Origin: a virus
DNA length: 34,517 bases
IMG/VR virus record: IMGVR_UViG_3300034167_000106
Span: 1 to 34,517 of that record
Strand: one strand, 5' to 3'
Shown here: positions 1 to 7,124 of the stretch, one piece after another
Layout: each line of letters starts with the position of its first letter
Numbering within the stretch: the first letter of the stretch is position 1
Position numbers and translations under genes: made by a program
Notes under the pieces: generated by a model
What the model saw: only the letters and a program-made list of their open reading frames with translations
Told to the model about the DNA's origin: nothing
Database searches by the model: none

Positions 1-127
1 CAAGAAGAAATAAATGCTCATTTTTTTCAACTTAGATTAAAAAACCTTCAAGATGTTCAGGCGAATGCAGATAAAGAAAAAGAAATTGATAGGGCGAAAT
101 TAGCTGCAAAAATGGAATTTATAGATG
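1..127. repeat. Terminal direct repeat, left copy
   Basis: Bases 1-127 are identical to 34391-34517. The tape-measure reading frame runs unbroken from the right end into this copy, so the repeat is the overlap of a circular assembly rather than two separate loci. The length, 127, is a common maximum k-mer in de Bruijn assemblers, which favours an assembly overlap over a biological terminal repeat. Confidence 0.97.
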
Positions 128-585
128 CGGTAGGAGGAGCATTAAACGCATTAGGTAGCCTATTTGAAAAAGATACAGCAGCAGCTAAAGCATTAGCATT
201 GGCAGAAATAGCGATAGGTGTAGCAAAAGGTTATATTAATGGTTTAAATATTGCGCAAAAAAGTGCAGCAGGAACAGGACCAGCGGCGGCATTTGCATTT
301 CCTATTTTTTATGCTAGTCAAGTTGCAGCAGTTTTAACGGCTGCTGGAAAAGCAAAAGGTATATTGTCATCTGTTAAAGGTGGTGGCGGTAGCATTAATA
401 CTTCTGCGCCTTCAATTGCAGGTGTAACAGCACCAATTAAATCACAAGCAGAAACTACAACATTATCCGCTTCATCAATTAATCAAATAGGTGTAGCAAG
501 TTCAAGGGCATTTGTATTGGAAACCGATGTTACTAATAATCAAGAAAGAATACAAAGATTAAATCGGGCGGCAAGGATAAATTAA
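1..585 (+). CDS. Tape measure protein, C-terminal part (gene continues from 33272)
   Basis: This is the 3' end of the gene starting at 33272. Frame 1 is open from base 1, and the junction through the 127-bp overlap preserves the frame, giving a full protein of about 567 residues (373 codons before base 34391 plus 194 here). The part seen here begins with a charged helical stretch, continues with an Ala/Gly-rich hydrophobic region (about bases 112-390) and ends in a Ser/Thr-rich tail. Tape measure proteins set siphovirus tail length and reach the host envelope during DNA entry; the hydrophobic segments fit that role. An ATG at 112 gives an apparent 157-residue protein, but this is an internal Met. 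The prohead protease gene follows after 30 bp. Confidence 0.88.
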   Translation, partial: QEEINAHFFQLRLKNLQDVQANADKEKEIDRAKLAAKMEFIDAVGGALNALGSLFEKDTAAAKALALAEIAIGVAKGYINGLNIAQKSAAGTGPAAAFAFPIFYASQVAAVLTAAGKAKGILSSVKGGGGSINTSAPSIAGVTAPIKSQAETTTLSASSINQIGVASSRAFVLETDVTNNQERIQRLNRAARIN

Positions 586-615
586 ACAACTAATTTTAAA
601 TTATATATTATAAAT

Positions 616-1341
616 ATGAAATTGCCTATTTACGATTTAATAATTAATCAGGATGAGAATAACGATGCAGAGGTTTCTTTCGTGGCTTTGGTTGACGCAC
701 CTGCAATTAAAAAAGAATTTCTTGCATTTAACGAAGAAGAATTTATAGACCCAAACAAAGGCGAACAAAAGGATGAATTTTTAAGTCGTTGTATTAGCTA
801 TGTAGTTAATGAAGGTAAAGAAACAGAACAAGCGGTAGCGATATGTAATAGCTTATGGGAGCAACACTTTGAAGAAAAACCAATGGCATTTGCTATTCAG
901 TCAGAAAGCGAACATATTATTACAGGGCCATTAATGATTCCACAACAATTAATCTACCGTAATTCAGAACAGTTTGGAGAACATTATGTAAAGTTTTCAG
1001 TTGATACTATTAAGCAGATAGCAATTAAGTTTAGCAAGAAGGGATATCAAAAAAACGTTAACCTTATGCACGAAGCAGATATGCAAGTGGAAGGGGTAAC
1101 AATGTTTGAAAGTTTTATAAGTGATTCTAAGCGTGGTATTAAGCCTATGGAAGCATTTAAAGACTTACCTGATGGCACTTGGTTTGGTAGCTTCTACGTT
1201 GAAAATATGAAGGTTTGGGAATTAGTAAAGTCAGGCGAAGTAAAGGGATTTAGTGTTGAGGGAATGTTTGATTATGAAGCACCACTATCTGATGACCAAA
1301 AGCAATTAGCAGAATTAAGGGAAATTTTAAACAGTTTTTAA
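616..1341 (+). CDS. Prohead maturation protease, XkdF / Peptidase S78_2-like
   Basis: This 241-residue protein is placed directly before the scaffold-like and capsid genes. From about residue 100 onward it looks like the XkdF-type (S78_2) prohead protease: a GPLMIP motif, a candidate catalytic His in NLMHEAD and a candidate catalytic Ser in VKGFSVEG. Family knowledge says such enzymes cleave scaffold and capsid precursors inside the prohead. Residues about 53-86 form a separate insert with two cysteines (SRCISYVV and QAVAICNS), a motif I associate with several phage head proteins and whose role is not clear. The start is preceded by the A/T-rich leader seen across the genome rather than a Shine-Dalgarno site. 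The protease role is likely; the catalytic assignment rests on motif reading only. Confidence 0.8.
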   Translation: MKLPIYDLIINQDENNDAEVSFVALVDAPAIKKEFLAFNEEEFIDPNKGEQKDEFLSRCISYVVNEGKETEQAVAICNSLWEQHFEEKPMAFAIQSESEHIITGPLMIPQQLIYRNSEQFGEHYVKFSVDTIKQIAIKFSKKGYQKNVNLMHEADMQVEGVTMFESFISDSKRGIKPMEAFKDLPDGTWFGSFYVENMKVWELVKSGEVKGFSVEGMFDYEAPLSDDQKQLAELREILNSF

Positions 1342-1360
1342 AAAACAATATAATAGTAAT

Positions 1361-1915
1361 ATGGAAGCAAAAGAAATTTTACAAAAAGTAAAGCAATATT
1401 TTAACGAATTAGCTGCTGCCCCTGAAGTTATGGCTGCACCAATTGCAGAACCTACCGAATACGAATTAAAAGATGGCGGCAAAGTCATGATTGATGTTCT
1501 TGAAGTTGGTGGTATTGTAATGATTGATGGTAGTGCTGCATTAGCAGGCGAAGCCGAATTAATGGATGGTACAAAAATGACTATTGGAGATAACGGAGTT
1601 ATTACTGCAATATCAATGCCTGAAGAACCAATGGAAGAACCTATTGTTGAAGATATGGGAACAAAGTTTGCAGCATTTGAAACATTGACTAGCGAGAAAT
1701 TCGCTAACTATGAAATTAAGTTTTCTGCATACGAACAACGTTTTGCTGATTACGAAGTTAAAATGAAGAAAGCAAATAAAGTAATTGACGAACTTTTGAA
1801 ACTATCAACTTTACTTGTGGAAGCACCAGTGCAAGCACCTGATAGTTCAGTAAGAACATCAAACACTTTTAAAGATGTAGAAGAAAAAAGAACACTAAAT
1901 ATTTTATTTAACTAA
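1361..1915 (+). CDS. Scaffold-like capsid assembly protein
   Basis: A 184-residue acidic protein lies between the prohead protease and the major capsid gene, the usual site of a scaffold. It begins with a short helix, has an Ala/Pro/Glu-rich linker, then a segment with repeated short beta-like phrases (VMIDVLE, VMIDGS, MTIGDNG), and a C-terminal helical region about residues 105-150 with repeated FAxYE phrases (FANYE, FSAYE, FADYE) that could form a coiled coil. Scaffolds direct capsid shell assembly and are removed or cleaved afterwards. No domain is recognised with certainty, so the call comes from position, composition and coiled-coil character. It is separated from the capsid gene by 14 bp. 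Confidence 0.6.
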   Translation: MEAKEILQKVKQYFNELAAAPEVMAAPIAEPTEYELKDGGKVMIDVLEVGGIVMIDGSAALAGEAELMDGTKMTIGDNGVITAISMPEEPMEEPIVEDMGTKFAAFETLTSEKFANYEIKFSAYEQRFADYEVKMKKANKVIDELLKLSTLLVEAPVQAPDSSVRTSNTFKDVEEKRTLNILFN

Positions 1916-1929
1916 ACAATTATAAAAAA

Positions 1930-2895
1930 ATGGCATTAGCTTTTAGCGGATTATCCGCATACACAAAACAACTTGTTAAACCACTACTTACTAGTGCTGT
2001 ATTTGACGCAAAAACACAACAGTTAATTCTTGCAAGCGGTATTGTTATACCAAACGTAAAAAGTTCTGTTGCAATTCCTTTGATGGAAACAGATGCGGTA
2101 TTTGCTGCACAGTCTTGTTCTTTTGACGCAAGCGGAACAACTACTTTTTCTCAACGTTCTATTACAGTTGGTAAAATTAAAGTAGAAGAAAAAATTTGCC
2201 CGAAAGATTTAGAGGCTTATTTTACCCAAGAAGCGCTCAAAGCAGGGTCTACATATGAGGATTTTGGTAATGCAGATTTCCAAAAAGCATTCTTAGATAA
2301 AAAGAATATCCGTATCGCTTCACAACTTGAAACTGCAATATGGCAGGGAGATTCAACGGGCGCTACGGCCAACCTTAACAAATTTGACGGATTACAAAAA
2401 TTAATTGCTGCTGGTTCACCAGTACTTGCAAACGTATCAGGTTACACAGGTGTAACAGGTTCTCCGATTGTAACCGTAAATGCTTCAAACATTATCGCTG
2501 CAACTGAAGGTATCTACAAAGCTATCCCTGTTCAAGTTTTGAGCAAAGGTGATGTAAAGATTTTTGTTGGTAACGATTGGTATCGTTTGTTGATTCTTGC
2601 TTACAGAGAAAAAAATATGTTCTCTTATAATCCACAAGATTCACAAGCTGCTTCATTTATCTTGCCTGCAACTAACGTTGAAGTAGTAAGTGTAAATGGT
2701 TTGAATGGAACTGGTGATGCTTATGCAATCAGTCTTTCTAATATGGCTATGGCGGTTGATTTGGTCGATGAGGAAGGGTCATACAAACTTTGGTATAGCG
2801 AGGACAACAACGATGTACGTTATCGTGTAGAATTTAAAATGGGAGTAAACGTTGCCTTTACTAACGAAGTAACTTCTTTCATCGCTGCAATTTAA
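1930..2895 (+). CDS. Major capsid protein
   Basis: A 321-residue protein follows protease and scaffold genes and is itself followed by a strong hairpin. The sequence has the character of Bacteroidota phage major capsid proteins: an N-terminal helical arm, a central region with paired acidic and basic segments (KIKVEEKICPKDLEAYF), a helix containing ASQLETAIWQGD, and a beta-rich C-terminal domain ending in VNVAFTNEVTSF. An HK97-like fold is presumed from context but cannot be shown by eye. Codons in this gene are more regular and C-richer in places than in neighbouring genes (AAC, ATC, CGT), as expected for a very highly expressed protein. Confidence 0.82.
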   Translation: MALAFSGLSAYTKQLVKPLLTSAVFDAKTQQLILASGIVIPNVKSSVAIPLMETDAVFAAQSCSFDASGTTTFSQRSITVGKIKVEEKICPKDLEAYFTQEALKAGSTYEDFGNADFQKAFLDKKNIRIASQLETAIWQGDSTGATANLNKFDGLQKLIAAGSPVLANVSGYTGVTGSPIVTVNASNIIAATEGIYKAIPVQVLSKGDVKIFVGNDWYRLLILAYREKNMFSYNPQDSQAASFILPATNVEVVSVNGLNGTGDAYAISLSNMAMAVDLVDEEGSYKLWYSEDNNDVRYRVEFKMGVNVAFTNEVTSFIAAI

Positions 2896-2904
2896 TTTTC
2901 TAAC

Positions 2905-2937
2905 ATAGGGAGGTGGTTCGCTATCTCCCTATTTAAT
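2905..2937 (+). terminator. Hairpin with UUCG loop after the capsid gene
   Basis: ATAGGGAG (2905-2912) pairs with CTCCCTAT (2925-2932). Four further inner pairs, two of them G-U, close on a TTCG tetraloop at 2917-2920. A T-rich stretch follows (2931-2948) but it is not a clean T tract. It may act as a partial terminator or as an mRNA-stabilising 3' structure that raises capsid transcript level relative to downstream genes. Confidence 0.75.
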
Positions 2938-2948
2938 ATTTATATTTT

Positions 2949-3467
2949 ATGGCTTGTGCAATCGTAAGCGGATATACAATAGACTGTCGGGAATCAGTTG
3001 GGGGAGTTGACGCAGTATTTTTCGCAGAATTTGGAAACGTAACAATAGCCGATGCTAGTGGTATTGTTACAGGAATTACAAAAGCAGCAGGAAAGAAATT
3101 CTTTAAGTTTGAAATACCTACTAAATCAAGTGCAGTTGCTGCAAGCAATCCTACTGGTTCTATTGAGAATGGTACTTTGTTTTTTGAACAAACTTTAGAT
3201 TTCCCTATTAATAAAAGAGATGCCACTACAAGGAATATCATAACTACTTTATCAAAGAATAAAATTGTTGCGGTTACACTTGATAAAGATGGCACTTACA
3301 GAATGTATGGTAAACAATTCGGAATGTATTTAGCTGCAAGCACAGGAACAAGTGGTGCTGCTGCTGCTGATGCACAGGGTTATATGCTGAAGTTTGAAGC
3401 AAGTGAAAGGGAAGATTTCTTTGAAGTTACAAACGCACTAGGTTTGCTTTTGACTACTGCTGGATAA
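2949..3467 (+). CDS. Major tail tube-like protein
   Basis: A 172-residue, beta-rich protein sits directly after the capsid gene and is bracketed by hairpins on both sides, which suggests it is produced at high level like the capsid. The start MACAIVSGYTIDCRESVGGV and the central FFKFEIP and GTLFFEQTLDFPI phrases resemble tube-like proteins of Bacteroidota siphoviruses as I remember them. The role would be to form the tail tube around the tape measure. An alternative is a second abundant head protein such as a decoration protein. The start is the first ATG after an AT-rich leader. Confidence 0.6.
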   Translation: MACAIVSGYTIDCRESVGGVDAVFFAEFGNVTIADASGIVTGITKAAGKKFFKFEIPTKSSAVAASNPTGSIENGTLFFEQTLDFPINKRDATTRNIITTLSKNKIVAVTLDKDGTYRMYGKQFGMYLAASTGTSGAAAADAQGYMLKFEASEREDFFEVTNALGLLLTTAG

Positions 3468-3490
3468 CAATTCTTAATATTTAATTTATG

Positions 3491-3518
3491 CCCCGACCGA
3501 TGAAAGTCGGGGTTTTTT
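3491..3518 (+). terminator. Rho-independent terminator
   Basis: CCCCGAC (3491-3497) pairs with GTCGGGG (3506-3512) across an 8-base loop, followed by TTTTTT at 3513-3518. This is a textbook intrinsic terminator. The next gene starts only 4 bases later at 3522, so downstream genes depend on read-through or another promoter. Confidence 0.92.
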
Positions 3519-3521
3519 AAT

Positions 3522-3890
3522 ATGATAAATTTAACGAAAGGACTTACCGAAACAATTTATTTCACAGGTACAGAAAAGGCTACTATTGCAAACCCTTTTT
3601 TTTTATTTGTGTTTATCCACAGGGTTACACTTGATGTTGTTAAGTTAATGGCAACGAATCAAAGTATTACTGGTAGATATGATAAATTTGCATTTACGGT
3701 TAACAACTTTTTTGATTTAAAGGAGGAGGGATTTTATAGTTATAAAATTTATCAAAAGGTATTGGTTACTGATTTTACAGTAGCAGGGATAGTGGTTGAA
3801 GAGGGGTTTATGTATCTTAATCCATCAACTGCATTTGAACCAACTAAATACGAAGAACAAAACAATAATTTCGTTACTTATGAATTATAA
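3522..3890 (+). CDS. Virion-region protein of unknown function
   Basis: A 122-residue protein lies between the tube-like and portal genes, and its last 11 bases overlap the portal start. It contains alternating beta-strand phrases (ETIYFTGTEKAT, FFLFVFIHRV, GFYSYKIYQKV) and ends in an acidic tail. I recognise no motif. The location and all-beta look suggest a minor head or connector component, but this is inference. Its start lies almost immediately after a terminator, so its expression is probably lower than that of the two genes upstream. Confidence 0.7.
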   Translation: MINLTKGLTETIYFTGTEKATIANPFFLFVFIHRVTLDVVKLMATNQSITGRYDKFAFTVNNFFDLKEEGFYSYKIYQKVLVTDFTVAGIVVEEGFMYLNPSTAFEPTKYEEQNNNFVTYEL

Positions 3891-5862
3891 TAATATTATC
3901 ACAGTTAAATTCGCACAAGCGGAGCAACCTAGATTTGAAGAAAAGAAAGGTAAAGGATATATTGAATTTGGTATTAATAATAATTACCCTGATTATTTGA
4001 TAGGGTTATATAACGAAAGTCCCAAACATGGTGCTATTATTAAAAGCAAAACAAATTACATATTCGGTCAGGGTTGGGATGGTATTGAACAGAAGGCAAA
4101 TACAAAAGGCGAAACTTGGAATCAGGTAACAAAGAAATGTATTTTAGATGATGAACTTTTTGGAGGTTATTATTTACAAGTTATTTATAATTTATTAGGT
4201 GAGATTAAGGATGTGTATCACCTTGAATATCATAAAGTTAGAATCAATAAAGAAAAGAATGAGTTTCAAGTAAAAAATGATTGGTCAGATAATAAAGAAA
4301 CACCTAGATTATACCCTGCTTTTAACATTGCTGACCCTGTTGCAAGTCAAATCTTATTTGTAAAACAATACAATCCTAAGTCAGATTACTATCCTTTACC
4401 TAATTATTATCAGGGATTAAATTATATTGAAAGTGATGTACAAGTAAGCAGGCATATTTTAGGAAATGCAAAAGATGGTTTTGTTGCTACAACTTTAATT
4501 AACTTAAATGGTGGTGAACCAGCAGAGGAAGCAAAAGAAGCAGTTGAAAGAGGAATAAAAAAGAAGTTTACAGGCAGTGAGGGGGATAGGGTTGTAATAA
4601 TGTTTAACAAGTCTAAAGATAATAGTGCTGAAATATTGCCATTATCTTCAACGATGTTAACCAAAGAAGATTTTACGAATGTAAATAATTTAATTCAGCA
4701 AGAAATATTCGCATGCCATCAGGTTACTTCACCGAGTTTATTCGGGATTAAGACAGAAGGGCAGCTTGGCGGTTCAACCGAGATAAGAGATGCTTACAAA
4801 ATATTTGCCAATACTTATGTAAACGAAAGGCAGCAAGCAATTGAGGAAGTATTTAACCAGTTATTTAATTATGTAGGTATTAACGGAGAATATGAATTAA
4901 TACCAGTTGAACCATTAAGTTTTGAATTTAGCGAAGGGGTAATGGCTGCAAATATGACAAGGGATGAAATAAGGGAAAAACTAGGCTTAACATCTGAAGT
5001 TATTGCACCATCAATTAATCCTACTGATAATCCAACAGGTCAACCAATAGCAGCATCAAACGATTCTATTAAAAACCTTACAGGCAGACAATACCAAAAT
5101 GTAATGCGTATTGTTAGGCAGTTTACAGGTGGAAAACTTACTAAAGAACAGGCTGCTTTAATGTTAAAGAATGGATTTGCTTTTACTGATTCCGATGTAA
5201 ATACTTTTCTCGGATTAGATGCTGACCCTTCGACATTTAGTGCCGTTAATAAAGAAACTGAATTGCTAGAAATGTTTGAAAAGTTCAGCGAAAGTTTAGA
5301 TGATTATGATGTAATTGCAGAAAAATCACCTAAAGAGTTTAACCACTTTGCAGAGGAAGTTAGTTTAAGCCAATTAGAGGCTGAAATTTTGAACTTAATT
5401 AGTAAGGATAAGAGAATTACCAGCGAAACAATTTCAAGCGTTCTAAAGCAGGATATTAAAGTTGTAGAGGCATCATTAAAAAGCCTAGTTGAAAAGAATG
5501 TTTTGGTATCTAAAGAAATAAAAGTTGGTCAAGATACTATCATTGAAAGAAAGAAAACAGATATAAAACTAGATAAGCCTAAGACAATTACTTTGTCGGT
5601 TGCTTACACCTATGACTGGAGAACAGATGTAGTTATCCCTGCAAATGAAAGAGATTCAAAGGAGCATCCATCGAGACCGTTTTGTGTTAAAATGATGCAA
5701 CTTGCAAAAACAAGATTATGGAGTAGTTCTAACATTCAACAAATGAGTGTTGTATTAGGTTATTCAGTATTTGACAGGGTTGGTGGATTTTGGAATAATG
5801 GAGGTGATATTGAAACACAATGCAGACACCAATGGAAACCAGTAATAATTAAAAAGAAATAA
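3880..5862 (+). CDS. Portal protein with C-terminal extension
   Basis: The chosen ATG at 3880 gives 660 residues; a longer frame back to 3796 would overlap the previous gene by 95 bases and lacks portal-like sequence. Residues about 1-400 look like a phage portal: YIEFGINNNYPDYLIGLYNESPKHGAII near the N-terminus, then QGLNYIESDVQVSRHI and the later ITSPSLFG-like phrase (VTSPSLFGIKTEGQLG). Portals form the dodecameric ring through which TerL packages DNA. The C-terminal 170 residues add a winged-helix-like segment (around ITSETISSVLKQDIKVVEAS) and a final domain with HPSRPFC, GGFWNNGGD and TQCRHQWKP, reminiscent of the Cys/His ends of Mu F-type minor head proteins. It may therefore be a portal-minor head fusion. 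Confidence 0.82.
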   Translation: MNYNNIITVKFAQAEQPRFEEKKGKGYIEFGINNNYPDYLIGLYNESPKHGAIIKSKTNYIFGQGWDGIEQKANTKGETWNQVTKKCILDDELFGGYYLQVIYNLLGEIKDVYHLEYHKVRINKEKNEFQVKNDWSDNKETPRLYPAFNIADPVASQILFVKQYNPKSDYYPLPNYYQGLNYIESDVQVSRHILGNAKDGFVATTLINLNGGEPAEEAKEAVERGIKKKFTGSEGDRVVIMFNKSKDNSAEILPLSSTMLTKEDFTNVNNLIQQEIFACHQVTSPSLFGIKTEGQLGGSTEIRDAYKIFANTYVNERQQAIEEVFNQLFNYVGINGEYELIPVEPLSFEFSEGVMAANMTRDEIREKLGLTSEVIAPSINPTDNPTGQPIAASNDSIKNLTGRQYQNVMRIVRQFTGGKLTKEQAALMLKNGFAFTDSDVNTFLGLDADPSTFSAVNKETELLEMFEKFSESLDDYDVIAEKSPKEFNHFAEEVSLSQLEAEILNLISKDKRITSETISSVLKQDIKVVEASLKSLVEKNVLVSKEIKVGQDTIIERKKTDIKLDKPKTITLSVAYTYDWRTDVVIPANERDSKEHPSRPFCVKMMQLAKTRLWSSSNIQQMSVVLGYSVFDRVGGFWNNGGDIETQCRHQWKPVIIKKK

Positions 5863-6648
5863 ATGAGCGCAAATATATTATTCATATCGGAAAGTTTAAT
5901 TAAAAGCAGAACAGGAATAAGTGATGCAATAGATGGTAAACAATTAAAGCCACATATTAAGGTAGCACAGGATTTATATTTGCAGCCTGCATTGGGTTCA
6001 ACTTTATATCTTCGTTTGCAGTCAGGTATAGAAGCGGACAACCTTTCTAATTTAGAAAAAGTATTATTAGATAATTATATAACTGATTGCTTGCTATGGT
6101 ACACAATGAGTTTATTACCATTTGGATTAGGTTACCAGTTTTTCAGTAAAGGCATTCTTCAAAAGACAAGTGAAGAAAGCAACGCACCAAGCAGAGCAGA
6201 TTTAGAATTGATAGGTAACGAATATAAAAAGACTGCTGAATTTTATAAGCAAAGATTAATTAATTATTTAAGGGAGAATTACTTATTATATTCTCAATAT
6301 TTTAATCCTGCAAGTGGATTAGATGTTATTTTTCCCGAATTAAAAGCATATACAAGCCCTATTTATTTAGGTAATGTAGTTGATGGTGTAAGGGTGTTTT
6401 CTAATAATGCAACTACGGATGGGGCTACAACTATTTATCATACACCAGCAGCAGGGGATAATAGTTTTTCAGTTGGTGGATTGACTAATAAAGTGGTATT
6501 AATTGCAACAAGGTCAGGGCTAGTTAAAGGAATTACTAATTTACCTACTGCAAATCCAATGTATTTACAAATTGTTAATAATGTAGTTACGTTATCTACT
6601 GGTGATGTAACACAAGCAGCAGAAATATTTACATTCACAATAAGATAA
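5863..6648 (+). CDS. Head-tail connector-like protein
   Basis: This 261-residue gene starts directly at the base after the portal stop. Residues 1-150 are mostly helical (SESLIKSRTGISDAIDG; HIKVAQDLYLQPALGSTLY; DNYITDCLLWYTM), a pattern I associate with gp6-like head completion proteins in Bacteroidota prophages. From about residue 165 the protein becomes beta-rich (VVDGVRVFSNN, TTIYHTPAAGDNSF, LYLQ-like strands), which looks like an added small beta domain. The role would be to close the portal after packaging or join the tail. Position after the portal supports this; the family is not certain. Confidence 0.62.
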   Translation: MSANILFISESLIKSRTGISDAIDGKQLKPHIKVAQDLYLQPALGSTLYLRLQSGIEADNLSNLEKVLLDNYITDCLLWYTMSLLPFGLGYQFFSKGILQKTSEESNAPSRADLELIGNEYKKTAEFYKQRLINYLRENYLLYSQYFNPASGLDVIFPELKAYTSPIYLGNVVDGVRVFSNNATTDGATTIYHTPAAGDNSFSVGGLTNKVVLIATRSGLVKGITNLPTANPMYLQIVNNVVTLSTGDVTQAAEIFTFTIR

Positions 6649-6692
6649 TTATATGGCTTATAAAAAAGCATTAATTCAAAAAGTATTATTTC

Positions 6693-7124
6693 ATGACTTA
6701 CAACCAATTAATAACAACAATAACAAGCCTATTGCAAAGCCATGCAATGATAGAGACGGCAAAGCACACAACCCCAAAAGAATGGTTGCTAAGGGATGAG
6801 CAGCCAATTTATCCAATAGCTTGCTTTTCTGTTAATTCGGGAACTATGAATATAGGCAGGGAGCAAGTGTTTTCTGTTCAATTTTTCTTTTTAGACAAAA
6901 GCGGAAAGGAAGCAGAATTTGAAAACGATGTTATAAGCGACCAAATACAAACTGCATCAGATATATTAAGCCTAATGAGAACAGGCAGGAATAGTTATTC
7001 AATAGATGATAACGTTTCGTTTAATGCAATATCGGATAAATACGAGGATTATTTAGCGGGTATAGAATACACAATTAACATTTCAACTCAAAACGAATTT
7101 ACAGGATGCAACGTGCCATTATAA
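6693..7124 (+). CDS. Tail terminator / tail completion-like protein
   Basis: A 143-residue alpha/beta protein follows the connector-like gene. It starts with a helix (TYNQLITTITSLLQSHAM) and continues with strands such as IYPIACFSVNSGTM and FSVQFFFLDKSG, then a helix with IQTASDILSLM. This pattern fits the small tail terminator or completion proteins that cap the tail tube. The call rests on size, secondary-structure look and position. Its end overlaps the fibre gene by 19 bases, so translation of the two is probably coupled. Confidence 0.5.
   Translation: MTYNQLITTITSLLQSHAMIETAKHTTPKEWLLRDEQPIYPIACFSVNSGTMNIGREQVFSVQFFFLDKSGKEAEFENDVISDQIQTASDILSLMRTGRNSYSIDDNVSFNAISDKYEDYLAGIEYTINISTQNEFTGCNVPL

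Noticed and set aside
1-127. Biological direct terminal repeats like those of T7-type phages
   Set aside because: The repeat lies inside the tape-measure gene, and its exact length of 127 matches an assembler overlap.
6653-6799. Possible 48-codon frame starting MAYKKALIQK before the tail-terminator-like gene
   Set aside because: It overlaps the better-supported gene at 6693 by 107 bases in another frame, ends in an Asn-run and shows no fold signals. It may at most be a leader; not listed.
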